Source of the DNA: Sipunculus nudus
Taxonomy: Eukaryota; Annelida; Sipuncula; Golfingiida; Sipunculidae
Direction of reading: 5' to 3'
NCBI GenBank assembly: GCA_026874595.1
Contig: CM049315.1
Coordinates: 63,611,389 to 63,675,388, forward strand
Length of the DNA stretch: 64,000 nt
Of this stretch, positions 22,991 to 34,740 are shown one piece after another. The notes beneath the pieces are model-generated. The model was not told the DNA's origin and made no database searches. It was given only the letters and a program-made list of their open reading frames with translations. Position 1 is the first letter of the stretch. Each line of letters opens with the position of its first letter. Both the position numbers and the translations under genes were made by a program.

Positions 22991-24239
22991 GGTAAAAACG
23001 TCGCTCTTGCGGAAATCAAATCGGTTTTCGCGTAATACAACATCGTGTTGTGCAAAATAGAAGATTAAAATTGCAAAAGAAGCAATTCAGAAGCTCCATT
23101 AGGCCATTTAGAACCGGGTACAAACATCGATCTCGCCGAAATCAGCTAGGTTTTTGGCTAATTCAGGAACGTGTGTTGTGCAAAAATTACAGATTTCAAT
23201 TGCAAAAGAAGCAATTCAGAAGCTTCATTAGGCCGTTTAGAATCAGATACAAACGTCTTTTACGACGAAATCAGCTCGGTTTTTTCGTAATACAAGATCG
23301 TGATTTCTGCAGAAACGGCTAATATAAACTGCGATAGAAGCGTTTAAATAGCTTCATTATGCCATTTAGAAATTGTTAAAAACGTCGCTTTTGCTGAGAT
23401 CAGATCGGTTTTCGCTTAGTACAAGATCGTGTTGTGCAAAAGAGAAGATTAAAATTGCAAAAGAAGCAATTCAGAAGCTCCATTAGGCCATTTAGAACCG
23501 GGTACAAACATCGATCTCGCCGAAATCAGCTAGGTTTTTCCCTAATTCATAATCGTGTGTTGTGCAAAAATTGCAGATTTAAATTGCAAAAGAAGCAATT
23601 CAGAAACTTTATTAGGCCGTTTAGAATCAGATACAAACGTCTTTTACGCCGAAATCAGCTCGGTTTTTGCGTAATACAAGATCGTGTTTTGTGCAAAGAT
23701 GACCGATTTAAACTGCGAAAGAAGCGTTTTAAAAGCTTCATCAGGGCATTAAGAACCAGTTAGCAACGTCGTTTTTGCTGAAATCAGTTCGGTTTTTTTT
23801 GCGTAATTCAAAATCGTCTGTTGTGCAAAGATGACCGATTTAAACTGCTAAGGAAGCGTTTTAGAAGCTTCATCAGGCCATCAAAAACCAGTTAGTAACG
23901 TCGTTTTTGCTGAAATCAGCTCGATTATTTTGCGTAATACAAAATCGTGTGTTGTGCAAAGATGACCGATTTAAACTGCTAAAGAAGCGTTTTAGAAGCT
24001 TCATCAGGCCATTAAGAACCAGTTAGAAACGTCTTTTACGCCGAAATCAGCTCTTGTTTTCGTAATACATGATCGTGATTTGTGCAGAAACGGCTGATTT
24101 AAACTGCGATAGAAGCGTTTTAATAGCTTCATTAGGCCATTTAGAAATTGGTAAAAACGTCGCTCTTGCAGAAATCAGATCGGTTTTCGCGTAGTACAAG
24201 ATCGTGTCTTGTGCAATGATCACCGATTTAAACTGCGAA
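22990..24239 (+). repeat. Mosaic segment joining three HOR types
   Basis: 23050-23433 is the C-D-B trimer with the CTGCAG variant (23307-23312). 23434 to about 24050 matches 16230-16846 at an offset of 7,204 bp, including TTATTTTGCG. About 24050-24239 matches about 18430-18565, sharing CTTGCAGAAATCAG. It ends at the first 22-mer unit. No unique sequence is present at the joints. Confidence 0.7.
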
Positions 24240-27088
24240 AGAAGCCTTTTAGAAGCTTCATCAGGCCATTAAGAACCAGTTAGAAACGTCGTTTTTGCTG
24301 AAATCAGCTCGATTTTTTTGCGTAATGCAAATTCGTGTTTGTGCAAATATTGCAGATTTAAATTGTAAAAGAATCAATTCAGGAGCTTTATTAGGCCATT
24401 TAGAACAAGATACCAACGTCTTTTTCGCCGAAATCAGCTCGATTTTTTGCGTAATACAAAATCGTGTGTTGTGCAAAGATGACCGATTTAAACTGCTTAA
24501 GAAGCGTTTTAGAAGCTTCATCAGGCCATTAAGAACCAGTTAGAAACGTCTTTTACGCCGAAATCAGCTCGTTTTTTTCGTAATACAAGATCGTGATTTG
24601 TGCAGAAACGGCTGATTTAAACTGCGATAGAAGCGTTTTAATAGCTTCATTAGCCCATTTAGAAATTTGTAAAAACGTCGCTCTTGCTGAAATCAGATCG
24701 GTTTTTGCGTAATACAAGATCGTGTTTTGTGCAAAGATGACCGATTTAAACTGCGAAAGAAGCGTTTTAGAAGCTTCATCAGGCCATTAAGAACCAGTTA
24801 GCAACGTCGTTTTTGCTGAAATCAGCTCGTTTTTTTTTTGCGTAATACAAAATCGTGATTTGTGCAGAAACGGCTGATTTAAACTGCGATAGAAGCGTTT
24901 TAATAGCTTCATTAGGCCATTTAGAAATTGGTAAAAACGTCGCTCTTGCTGAAATCAGATCGGTTTTCGCGTAATACAACATCGTGTTGTGCAAAATAGA
25001 TGATTAAAATTGCAAAAGAAGCAATTCAGAAGCTCCATTAGGCCATTTAGAACCGGGTACAAACATCGATATCGCCGAAATCAGCTAGGTTTTTGCCTAA
25101 TTCATGATCGTGTGTTGTGCAAAAATTGCAGATTTAAATTGCAAAAGAAGCAATTCAGAAGCTTTATTAGGCCGTTTAGAACCAGATACAAACGTCTTTT
25201 ACGCCGAAATCAGCTCGGTTTTTGCGTAATACAAGATCGTGTTTTGTGCAAAGATGACCGATTTCAACTAAGAAAGAAGCGTTTTAGAAGCTTCATAAGC
25301 CATTAAGAACCAGATACAAACGTCGTTTTTGCTGAAATCAGCTCGGTTTTTTTTTTGCGTAATACAAAATCGTGATTTCTGCAGAAACGGCTGATTTAAA
25401 CTGCGATAGAAGCGTTTTAATAGCTTCATTAGGCCATTTACAAATTGGTAAAAACGTCGCTCTTGCTGAAATCAGATCGGTTTTCGCGTAATACAACATC
25501 GTGTTGTGCAAAATAGAAGATTAAAATTGCAAAAGGAGCAATTTTAGGAGCTCCATTAGGCCATTTAGAACCGGGTACAAACATCGATCTTGCCGAAATC
25601 AGATAGGTTTTTGGCTATTTCAGGAACGTGTGTTGTGCAAAAATTACAGATTTCAATTGCAAAAGAAGCAATTCGGAAGCTTCATTAGGCCGTTTAGAAT
25701 CAGATACAAACGTCTTTTACGACGAAAACAGCTCGTTTTTTTCGTAATACAAGATCGTGATTTGTGAAGGAACGGCTAATATAAACTGCGATAGAAGCGT
25801 TTAAATAGCTTCATTAGGCCATTTAGAAATTGTTAAAAACGTTGCTTTTGCTGAAATCAGATCGGTTTGCGCGTAGTACAAGATCGTGTTGTGCAAAATA
25901 GAAGATTAAAATTGCAAAAGAAGCAATTCAGAAGCTCCATTAGGCAATTTAGAACCGGGTACAAACATCGATCTCGCCGAAATCAGCTAGGTTTTTGGCT
26001 ATTTCAGGAACGTGTGTTGTGCAAAAATTACAGATTTCAATTGCAAAAGAAGCAATTCAGAAGCTTCATTAGGCCGTTTAGAATCAGATACAAACGTCTT
26101 TTACGACGAAATCAGCTCGGTTTTTTCGTAATACAAGATCGTGATTTGTGCAGAAACGGCTGATATAAACTGCGATAGAAGCGTTTAAATAGCTTCATTA
26201 GGCCATTTAGAAATTGTTAAAAACGTCGCTTTTGCTGAAATCAGATCGGTTTGCGCGTAGTACAAGATCGTGTTGTGCAAAATAGAAGATTAAAATTGCA
26301 AAAGAAGCAATTCAGAAGCTCCATTAGGCCATTTAGAACCGGGTACAAACATCGATCTCGCCGAAATCAGATAGGTTTTTGCCTAATTCATGATCGTGTG
26401 TTGTGCAAAAATTGCAGATTTAAATTGCAAAAGAAGCAATTCAGAAGCTTCATTAGGCCGTTTAGAAACAGATACAAACATCTTTTACGCCGAAATCAGC
26501 TCGGTTTTTGCGTAATACAAGATCGTGTTTTGTGCAAAGATGACCGATTTAAACTGCAAAAGAACCGTTTAAGAAGCTTTATCAGGCCATTAAGAATCAG
26601 TTAGGAACGTCGTTTTTGCTGAAATCAGCTCGGTTTTTTTTTTTTTTTGCGTAATACAAGATCGTGTGTTGTGCAAAGATAATCGATTTATACTGCAAAA
26701 GAAGCGTTTGAGAAACTTCATTAGGCCATTTAGAACCAGTTACAAATGTCGTTTTTTTGCCGAAATCAGCTCGGTTTTTGCGTAATATAGGATCCTGTTT
26801 TGTGCAATATGGCCGATTTAAACTGCGAAAGAAGCCTTTTAGAAGCTTCATTTGTCCATTTACAACCAGTTACAAAAGTCGTTTTTGCCGAAATCAGCGC
26901 GATTTTCGCGTTATACAAGATCGTACGTTGTGAATAAATGGCCGATTTGAACTGCAAAAGAAGCGTTTTAATAGCTTCATCAGGCCATTTAGAACAAGTT
27001 ACGAACGTCTTTTTTTCCCGAAAGAAGCTCGGTGTTCGCTTTATACAAGATCGTATCTTGTGCAATGATCTATGATTTAAACTGCGAA
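24240..27088 (+). repeat. 22-mer higher-order repeat (~2,849 bp), copy 1
   Basis: Landmarks at 24261, 25867, 26251, 26597 and 26766 recur at 27110, 28715, 29099, 29445 and 29617, offsets of 2,848-2,851 bp. The unit contains diverged monomers not seen in the 19-mer copies, for example TTTGTCCATTTACAACC near 26850, TACGTTGTGAATAAATGG near 26932 and TTTTTTTCCCGAAAG near 27010. It also has the C-D-B trimer twice, 384 bp apart, a CTGCAG at 25379-25384, and an expanded T-run at 26634-26648. Confidence 0.85.
26634..26648 (+). repeat. Expanded T-run, 15 T
   Basis: The T-run that follows CAGCTCGG is 5-9 bases in most monomers. Here it is 15, in one specific monomer of the 22-mer unit. Confidence 0.9.
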
Positions 27089-29939
27089 AGAAGCCTTTTA
27101 GAAGCTTCATCAGGGCATTAAGAACCAGTTAGAAACGTCGTTTTTGCTGAAATCAGCTCGATTTTTTTGCGTAATGCAAGATCGTGTTTGTGCAAACATA
27201 GCAGATTTAAATTGCAAAAGAATCAATTCAGGAGCTTTATTAGGCCATTTAGAACAAGATACCAACGTCTTTTTCGCCGAAATCAGCTCGATTTTTTGCG
27301 TAATACAAAATCGTGTGTTGTGCAAAGATGACCGATTTAAACTGCTTAAGAAGCGTTTTAAAAGCTTCATCAGGCCATTAAGAACCAGTTAGAAACGTCT
27401 TTTACGCCGAAATCAGCTCGTTTTTTTCGTAATACAAGATCGTGATTTGTGCAGAAACGGCTTATTTAAACTGCGATTGAAGCGTTTTAATAGCTTCATT
27501 AGCCCATTTAGAAATTTGTAAAAACGTCGCTCTTGCTGAAATCAGATCGGTTTTTGCGTAATACAAGATCGTGTTTTGTGCAAAGATGACCGATTTAAAC
27601 TGCGAAAGAAGCGTTTTAGAAGCTTCATCAGGCCATTAAGAACCAGTTAGCAACGTCCTTTTTGCTGAAATCAGCTCGTTTTTTTTTGCGTAATACAAAA
27701 TCGTGATTTGTGCAGAAACGGCTGATTTAAACTGCGATAGAAGCGTTTTAATAGCTTCATTAGGCCATTTAGAAATTGGTAAAAACGTCGCTCTTGCTGA
27801 AATCAGATCGGTTTTCGCGTAATACAACATCGTGTTGTGCAAAATAGAAGATTAAAATTGCAAAAGAAGCAATTCAGAAGCTCCATTAGGCCATTTAGAA
27901 CCGGGTACAAACATCGATATCGCCGAAATCAGCTAGGTTTTTGCCTAATTCATGATCGTGTGTTGTGCAAAAATTGCAGATTTAAATTGCAAAAGAAGCA
28001 ATTCAGAAGCTTTATTAGGCCGTTTAGAACCAGATACAAACGTCTTTTACGCCGAAATCAGCTAGGTTTTTGCGTAATACAAGATCGTGTTTTGTGCAAA
28101 GATGACCGATTTCAACTGAGAAAGAAGCGTTTTAGAAGCTTCATAAGCCATTAAGAACCAGATACAAACGTCGTTTTTGCTGAAATCAGCTCGGTTTTTT
28201 TTTTGCGTAATACAAAATCGTGATTTCTGCAGAAACGGCTGATTTAAACTGCGATAGAAGCGTTTTAATAGCTTCATTAGGCCATTTACAAATTGGTAAA
28301 AACGTCGCTCTTGCTGAAATCAGATCGGTTTTCGCGTAATACAACATCGTGTTGTGCAAAATAGAAGATTAAAATTGCAAAAGGAGCAATTTAAGGAGCT
28401 CCATTAGGCCATTTAGAACCGGGTACAAACATCGATCTTGCCGAAATCAGATAGGTTTTCGGCTATTTCAGGAACGTGTGTTGTGCAAAAATTACAGATT
28501 TCAATTGCAAAAGAAGCAATTCGGAAGCTTCATTAGGCCGTTTAGAATCAGATACAAACGTCTTTTACGACGAAAACAGCTCGTTTTTTTCGTAATACAA
28601 GATCGTGATTTGTGAAGGAACGGCTAATATAAACTGCGATAGAAGCGTTTAAATAGCTTCATTAGGCCATTTAGAAATTGTTAAAAACGTTGCTTTTGCT
28701 GAAATCAGATCGGTTTGCGCGTAGTACAAGATCGTGTTGTGCAAAATAGAAGATTAAAATTGCAAAAGAAGCAATTCAGAAGCTCCATTAGGCCATTTAG
28801 AACCGGGTACAAACATCGATCTCGCCGAAATCAGCTAGGTTTTTGGCTATTTCAGGAACGTGTGTTGTGCAAAAATTACAGATTTCAATTGCATAAGAAG
28901 CAATTCAGAAGCTTCATTAGGCCGTTTAGAATCAGATACAAACGTCTTTTACGACGAAATCAGCTCGGTTTTTTCGTAATACAAGATCGTGATTTGTGCA
29001 GAAACGGCTGATATAAACTGCGATAGAAGCGTTTAAATAGCTTCATTAGGCCATTTAGAAATTGTTAAAAACGTCGCTTTTGCTGAAATCAGATCGGTTT
29101 GCGCGTAGTACAAGATCGTGTTGTGCAAAATAGAAGATTAAAATTGCAAAAGAAGCAATTCAGAAGCTCCATTAGGCCATTTAGAACCGGGTACAAACAT
29201 CGATCTCGCCGAAATCAGATAGGTTTTTGCCTAATTCATGATCGTGTGTTGTGCAAAAATTGCAGATTTAAATTGCAAAAGAAGCAATTCAGAAGCTTCA
29301 TTAGGCCGTTTAGAAACAGATACAAACATCTTTTACGCCGAAATCAGCTCGGTTTTTGCGTAATACAAGATCGTGTTTTGTGCAAAGATGACCGATTTAA
29401 ACTGCAAAAGAACCGTTTAAGAAGCTTTATCAGGCCATTAAGAATCAGTTAGGAACGTCGTTTTTGCTGAAATCAGCTCGGTTTTTTTTTTTTTTTTTTG
29501 CGTAATACAAGATCGTGTGTTGTGCAAAGATAATCGATTTATACTGCAAAAGAAGCGTTTGAGAAACTTCATTAGGCCATTTAGAACCAGTTACAAATGT
29601 CGTTTTTTTGCCGAAATCAGCTCGGTTTTTGCGTAATATAGGATCCTGTTTTGTGCAATATGGCCGATTTAAACTGCGAAAGAAGCCTTTTAGAAGCTTC
29701 ATTTGTCCATTTACAACCAGTTACAAAAGTCGTTTTTGCCGAAATCAGCGCGATTTTCGCGTTATACAAGATCGTACGTTGTGAATAAATGGCCGATTTG
29801 AACTGCAAAAGAAGCGTTTTAATAGCTTCATCAGGCCATTTAGAACAAGTTACGAACGTCTTTTTTTCCCGAAAGAAGCTCGGTGTTCGCTTTATACAAG
29901 ATCGTATCTTGTGCAATGATCTATGATTTAAACTGCGAA
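27089..29939 (+). repeat. 22-mer higher-order repeat, copy 2
   Basis: Follows copy 1 directly and matches it throughout, with a few base changes (GCTAGG at 28063 against GCTCGG at 25215, GCATAAGAAG at 28892) and a longer T-run at 29482-29499. The first about 160 bp of a third unit follows at 29940-30100 and then diverges. Confidence 0.85.
29482..29499 (+). repeat. Expanded T-run, 18 T
   Basis: Same monomer of the second 22-mer unit, now 18 T, the longest homopolymer I found in the window. Confidence 0.9.
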
Positions 29940-31195
29940 AGAAGCCTTTTAGAAGCTTCATCAGGGCATTAAGAACCAGTTAGAAACGTCGTTTTTGCTG
30001 AAATCAGCTCGATTTTTTTGCGTAATGCAAGATCGTGTTTGTGCAAACATAGCAGATTTAAATTGCAAAATAATCAATTCAGGAGCTTTATTAGGCCATT
30101 TAGAACCAGATACCAACGTCTTTTTCGCCGAAATCAGCTCGGTTTTTGCGTAATACAAGACGGTGTTTTGTGCAAAGATGACCGATTTAAACTGCCAAGG
30201 AAGCCTTTTAGAAGCTTCATCAGGCCATTAAGAACCAGTTAGAAACGTCTTTTACGCCGAAATCAGCTCGTTTTTTTCGTATTACAAGATCGTGATTTGT
30301 GCAGAAACGGCTGATTTAAACTGCGATAGAAGCGTTTTAATAGCTTCATTAGGCCATTTAGAAATTGGTAAAAACGTCGCTCTTCCTGAAATCAGATCGG
30401 TTTTCGCGTAATACAACATCGTGTTGTGCAAAAAAGAAGATTAAAATTGCAAAAGAAGCAATTCAGAAGCTCCATTAGGCCATTTAGAACCGGGTACAAA
30501 CATCGATCTCGCCGAAATCAGCTAGGTTTTTGCCTAATTCATGATCGTGTGTTGTGCAAAAATTTCAGATTTAAATTGCAAAAGAAGCAATTCAGAAACT
30601 TTATTAGGTCGTTTAGAATCCGATACAAACGTCTTTTACGCCGAAATCAGCTCGGTTTTTGCGTAATACAAGATCGTGTTTTGTGCAAAGATGACCGATT
30701 TAAACTGCGAAAGAAGCGTTTTAAAAGCTTCATCAGGCCATTAAGAACCAGTTAGCAACGTCGTTTTTGCTGAAATCAGTTCGTTTTTTTTTGCGTAATT
30801 CAAAATCGTCTGTTGTGCAAAGATGACCGATTTAAACTGCTAAAGAAGCGTTTTAGAAGCTTCATCAGGCAATTAAGAAGTTAGAAACGTCGTTTTTGCT
30901 AAAATCAGCTCGATTTTTTAGCGTAATATAAGATGGTGTTTGTCCAAAGATGACCGATTTAAACTGCAAAAGAAGAGTTTAAGAAGCTTCAATAGGCCAC
31001 TTAAAACCAGTTACAAAGATCTTTTTTGAAGAAATCGACTCGGTTTTTGCGTTATAATAGATCATGATCCGTGCAAAAATGGTCAATTTAAACTGCGAAA
31101 GAAGCGTTTCAGAAACTTCATTAGGCGACTTAAAACCCGTTACAATCGTCGTTTTCGTCGCAATCAGCTCGGTTTTCGCGTACTACAAGATCGTG
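29940..31195 (+). repeat. HOR segment shared with 34723-35980
   Basis: Landmarks 29961 and 30426 recur at 34744 and 35209, an offset of 4,783 bp. Shared rare variants include CAAGACGGTG (30168 and 34951), AATCCGATAC and CTTTTTTGAAGAAATCG. The right edge is near 31195, where this copy switches to a class B monomer (ATTTGTGCAGAAACGG) while the other continues with TGTTGTGCAAGAATGG. Confidence 0.8.
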
Positions 31196-31319
31196 ATTTG
31201 TGCAGAAACGGCTAATATAAACTGCGATAGAAGCGTTTAAATTGCTTCATTAGGCCATTTAGAAATTGTTAAAAACGTCGCTCTTGCTGAAATCAGATCG
31301 GTTTTCGCGTAGTACAAGA

Positions 31320-32412
31320 TCGTGTCTTGTGCAATGATCACCGATTTAAACTGCGAAAGAAGCCTTTTAGAAGCTTCATCAGGCCATTAAGAACCAGTTA
31401 GAAACGTCGTTTTTGCTGAAATCAGCTCGATTTTTTTGCGTAATGCAAGATCGTGTTTGTGCAAATATTGCAGATTTAAATTGTAAAAGAATCAATTCAG
31501 GAGCTTTATTAGACCATTTAGATCCAGATACCAACGTCTTTTTCGCCGAAATCAGCTCGTTTTTGCGTAATACAAGACCGTGTTTTGTGCAAAGATGACC
31601 GATTTAAACTGCCAAGGAAGCCTTTTAGAAGCTTCATCAGGCCATTAAGAACCAGTTAGCAACGTCGTTTTTGCTGAAATCAGCTCGATTTTTTGCGTAA
31701 TACAAAATCGTGTGTTGTGCAAAGATGACCGATTTAAACTGCTTAAGAAGCGTTTTAGAAGCTCCATCAGGCCATTGAGAACCAGTTAGAAACGTCTTTT
31801 ACGCCGAAATCAGCTCGTTTTTTTCGTAATACAAGATCGTGATTTGTGCAGAAACGGCTGATTTAAACTGCGATAGAAGCGTTTTAATAGCTTCATTAGG
31901 CCATTTAGAAATTGGTAAAAACGTCGCTCTTGCTGAAATCCGATCGGTTTTGCGTAGTACAAGATCGTGTTGTGCAAAATAGAAGATTAAAATTGCAAAA
32001 GAAGCAATTCAGAAGCTCCATTAGGCCATTTAGAACCGGGTACAAACATCGATCTCGCCGAAATCAGCTAGGTTTTTGACTAATTCATGATCGTGTGTTG
32101 TGCAAAAATTGCAGATTTCAATTGCAAAAGAAGCAATTCACAAGCTTCATTAGGCCGTTTAGAACCAGATACAAACATCTTTTACGCCGAAATCAGCTCG
32201 GTTTTTGCGTAATACAAAATCGTGTTTTGTGCAAAGATGACCGATTTAAACAGCAAAAGAAGCGTTTAAGAAGCTTTATCAGGCCATTAAGAATCAGTTA
32301 GGAACGTCGTTTTTGCTGAAATCAGCTCGGTTTTTTTTTTGCGTAATATAGGATCGTGTGTTGTGCAAAGATGATCGATTTAAACAGCAAAAAAAGCCTT
32401 TTAGAAGCTTCA
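31320..32412 (+). repeat. HOR segment shared with 18530-19620
   Basis: Matches 18530-19620 at an offset of 12,793 bp with isolated differences, such as AGCTCCATC at 31762 against AGCTTCATC, and CACAAGCTTC at 32140. It joins the third 22-mer copy on its right. Confidence 0.78.
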
Positions 32413-34740
32413 TCAGGCCATTAAGAACCAGTTAGAAACGTCGTTTTTGCTGAAATCAGCTCGATTTTTTTGCGTAATGCAAGATCGTGTTTCTGCAAAT
32501 ATTGCAGATTTAAATTGCAAAAGAATCAATTCAGGAGCTTTATTAGGCCATTTAGAACAAGATACCAACGTCTTTTTCGCCGAAATCAGCTCGATTTTTT
32601 GCGTAATACAAAATCGTGTGTTGTGCAAAGATGACCGATTTAAACTGCTTAAGAAGCGTTTTAGAAGCTTCATCAGGCCATTAAGAACCAGTTAGAAACG
32701 TCTTTTACGCCGAAATCAGCTCGTTTTTTTCGTAATACAAGATCGTGATTTGTGCAGAAACGGCTGATTTAAACTGCGATAGAAGCGTTTTAATAGCTTC
32801 ATTAGGCCATTTAGAAATTTGTAAAAACGTCGCTCTTGCTGAAATCAGATCGGTTTTTGCGTAATACAAGATCGTGTTTTGTGCAAAGATGACCGATTTA
32901 AACTGCGAAAGAAGCGTTTTAGAAGCTTCATCAGGCCATTAAGAACCAGTTAGCAACGTCGTTTTTGCTGAAATCAGCTCGGTTTTTTTTGCGTAATACA
33001 AAATCGTGATTTGTGCAGAAACGGCTGATTTAAACTGCGATAGAAGCGTTTTAATAGCTTCATTAGGCCATTTAGAAATTGGTAAAAACGTCGCTCTTGC
33101 TGAAATCAGATCGGTTTTCGCGTAATACAACATCGTGTTGTGCAAAATAGAAGATTAAAATTGCAAAAGAAGCAATTCAGTAGCTCCATTAGGCCATTTA
33201 GAACCGGGTACAAACATCGATATCGCCGAAATCAGCTAGGTTTTTGCCTAATTCATGATCGTGTGTTTTGCAAAAATTGCAGATTTAAATTGCAAAAGAA
33301 GCAATTCAGAAGCTTTATTAGGCCGTTTAGAACCAGATACAAACGTCTTTTACGCCGAAATCAGCTCGGTTTTTGCGTAATACAAGATCGTGTTTTGTGC
33401 AAAGATGACCGATTTCAACTGAGAAAGAAGCGTTTTAGAAGCTTCATAAGCCATTAAGAACCAGATACAAACGTCGTTTTTGCTGAAATCAGCTCGGTTT
33501 TTTTTTTGCGTAATACAAAATCGTGATTTCTGCAGAAACGGCTGATTTAAACTGCGATAGAAGCGTTTTAATAGCTTCATTAGGCCATTTAGAAATTGGT
33601 AAAAACGTCGCTCTTGCTGAAATCAGATCGGTTTTCGCGTAATACAACATCGTGTTGTGCAAAATAGAAGATTAAAATTGCAAAAGGAGCAATTTTAGGA
33701 GCTCCATTAGGCCATTTAAAACCGGGTACAAACATCGATCTTGCCGAAATCAGATAGGTTTTTGGCTATTTCAGGAACGTGTGTTGTGCAAAAATTACAG
33801 ATTTCAATTGCAAAAGAAGCAATTCGGAAGCTTCATTAGGCCGTTTAGAATCAGATACAAACGTCTTTTACGACGAAAACAGCTCGGTTTTTTCGTAATA
33901 CAAGATCGTGATTTGTGAAGGAACGGCTAATATAAACTGCGATAGAAGCGTTTAAATAGCTTCATTAGGCCATTTAGAAATTGTTAAAAACGTCGCTTTT
34001 GCTGAAATCAGATCGGTTTGCGCGTAGTACAAGATCGTGTTGTGCAAAATAGAAGATTAAAATTGCAAAAGAAGCAATTCAGAAGCTTCATTAGGCCGTT
34101 TAGAAACAGATACAAACATCTTTTACGCCGAAATCAGCTCGGTTTTTGCGTAATACAAGATCGTGTTATGTGCAAAGATGACCGATTTAAACTGCAAAAG
34201 AACCGTTTAAGAAGCTTTATCAAGCCATTAAGAATCAGTTAGGAACGTCGTTTTTGCTGAAATCAGCTCGGTTTTTTTTTTTTGCGTAATACAAGATCGT
34301 GTGTTGTGCAAAGATGATCGATTTATACTGCAAAAGAAGCGTTTGAGAAACTTCATTAGGCCATTTAGAACCAGTTACAAATGTCGTTTTTTGCCGAAAT
34401 CAGCTCGGTTTTTGCGTAATATAGGATCCTGTTTTGTGCAATATGGCCGATTTAAACTGCGAAAGAAGCCTTTTAGAAGCTTCATTTGTCCATTTACAAC
34501 CAGTTACAAAAGTCGTTTTTGCCGAAATCAGCGCGATTTTCGCGTTATACAAGATCGTACGTTGTGAATAAATGGCCGATTTGAACTGCAAAAGAAGCGT
34601 TTTAATAGCTTCATCAGGCCATTTAGAACAAGTTACGAACGTCTTTTTTTCCCGAAAGAAGCTCGGTGTTCGCTTTATACAAGATCGTATCTTGTGCAAT
34701 GATCTATGATTTAAACTGCGAAAGAAGCCTTTTAGAAGCT
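32413..34740 (+). repeat. 22-mer higher-order repeat, copy 3 (about four monomers deleted)
   Basis: 32413-34000 matches 24261 onward (offset 8,152 bp) and 27837 onward (offset 5,303 bp). At about 34090 a class C monomer head runs directly into TTCATTAGGCCGTTTAGAAACAG, which in copies 1 and 2 belongs to a monomer about four units further on. After this the offset to copy 2 falls from 5,303 to 4,783 bp. The expanded T-run monomer is kept, with 12 T at 34272-34283. Confidence 0.82.
34272..34283 (+). repeat. Expanded T-run, 12 T
   Basis: Same monomer in the third, shortened 22-mer unit, with 12 T. The related monomer at 3843-3851 has 9 T. Confidence 0.9.

Noticed and set aside
26251-26604. Longest open frame (117 codons) and many similar frames as possible genes
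   Set aside because: The translation is a 43-residue repeat of the satellite itself, mostly with GTG starts, with no ribosome site, domain or codon signature. The frame ends wherever monomer length is not a multiple of three. The same sequence is open on both strands in places.
26641-29499. Poly-T runs as retroelement tails (poly-A on the other strand)
   Set aside because: The runs sit at the normal T-run position inside intact monomers, with no inserted sequence or target-site duplication.
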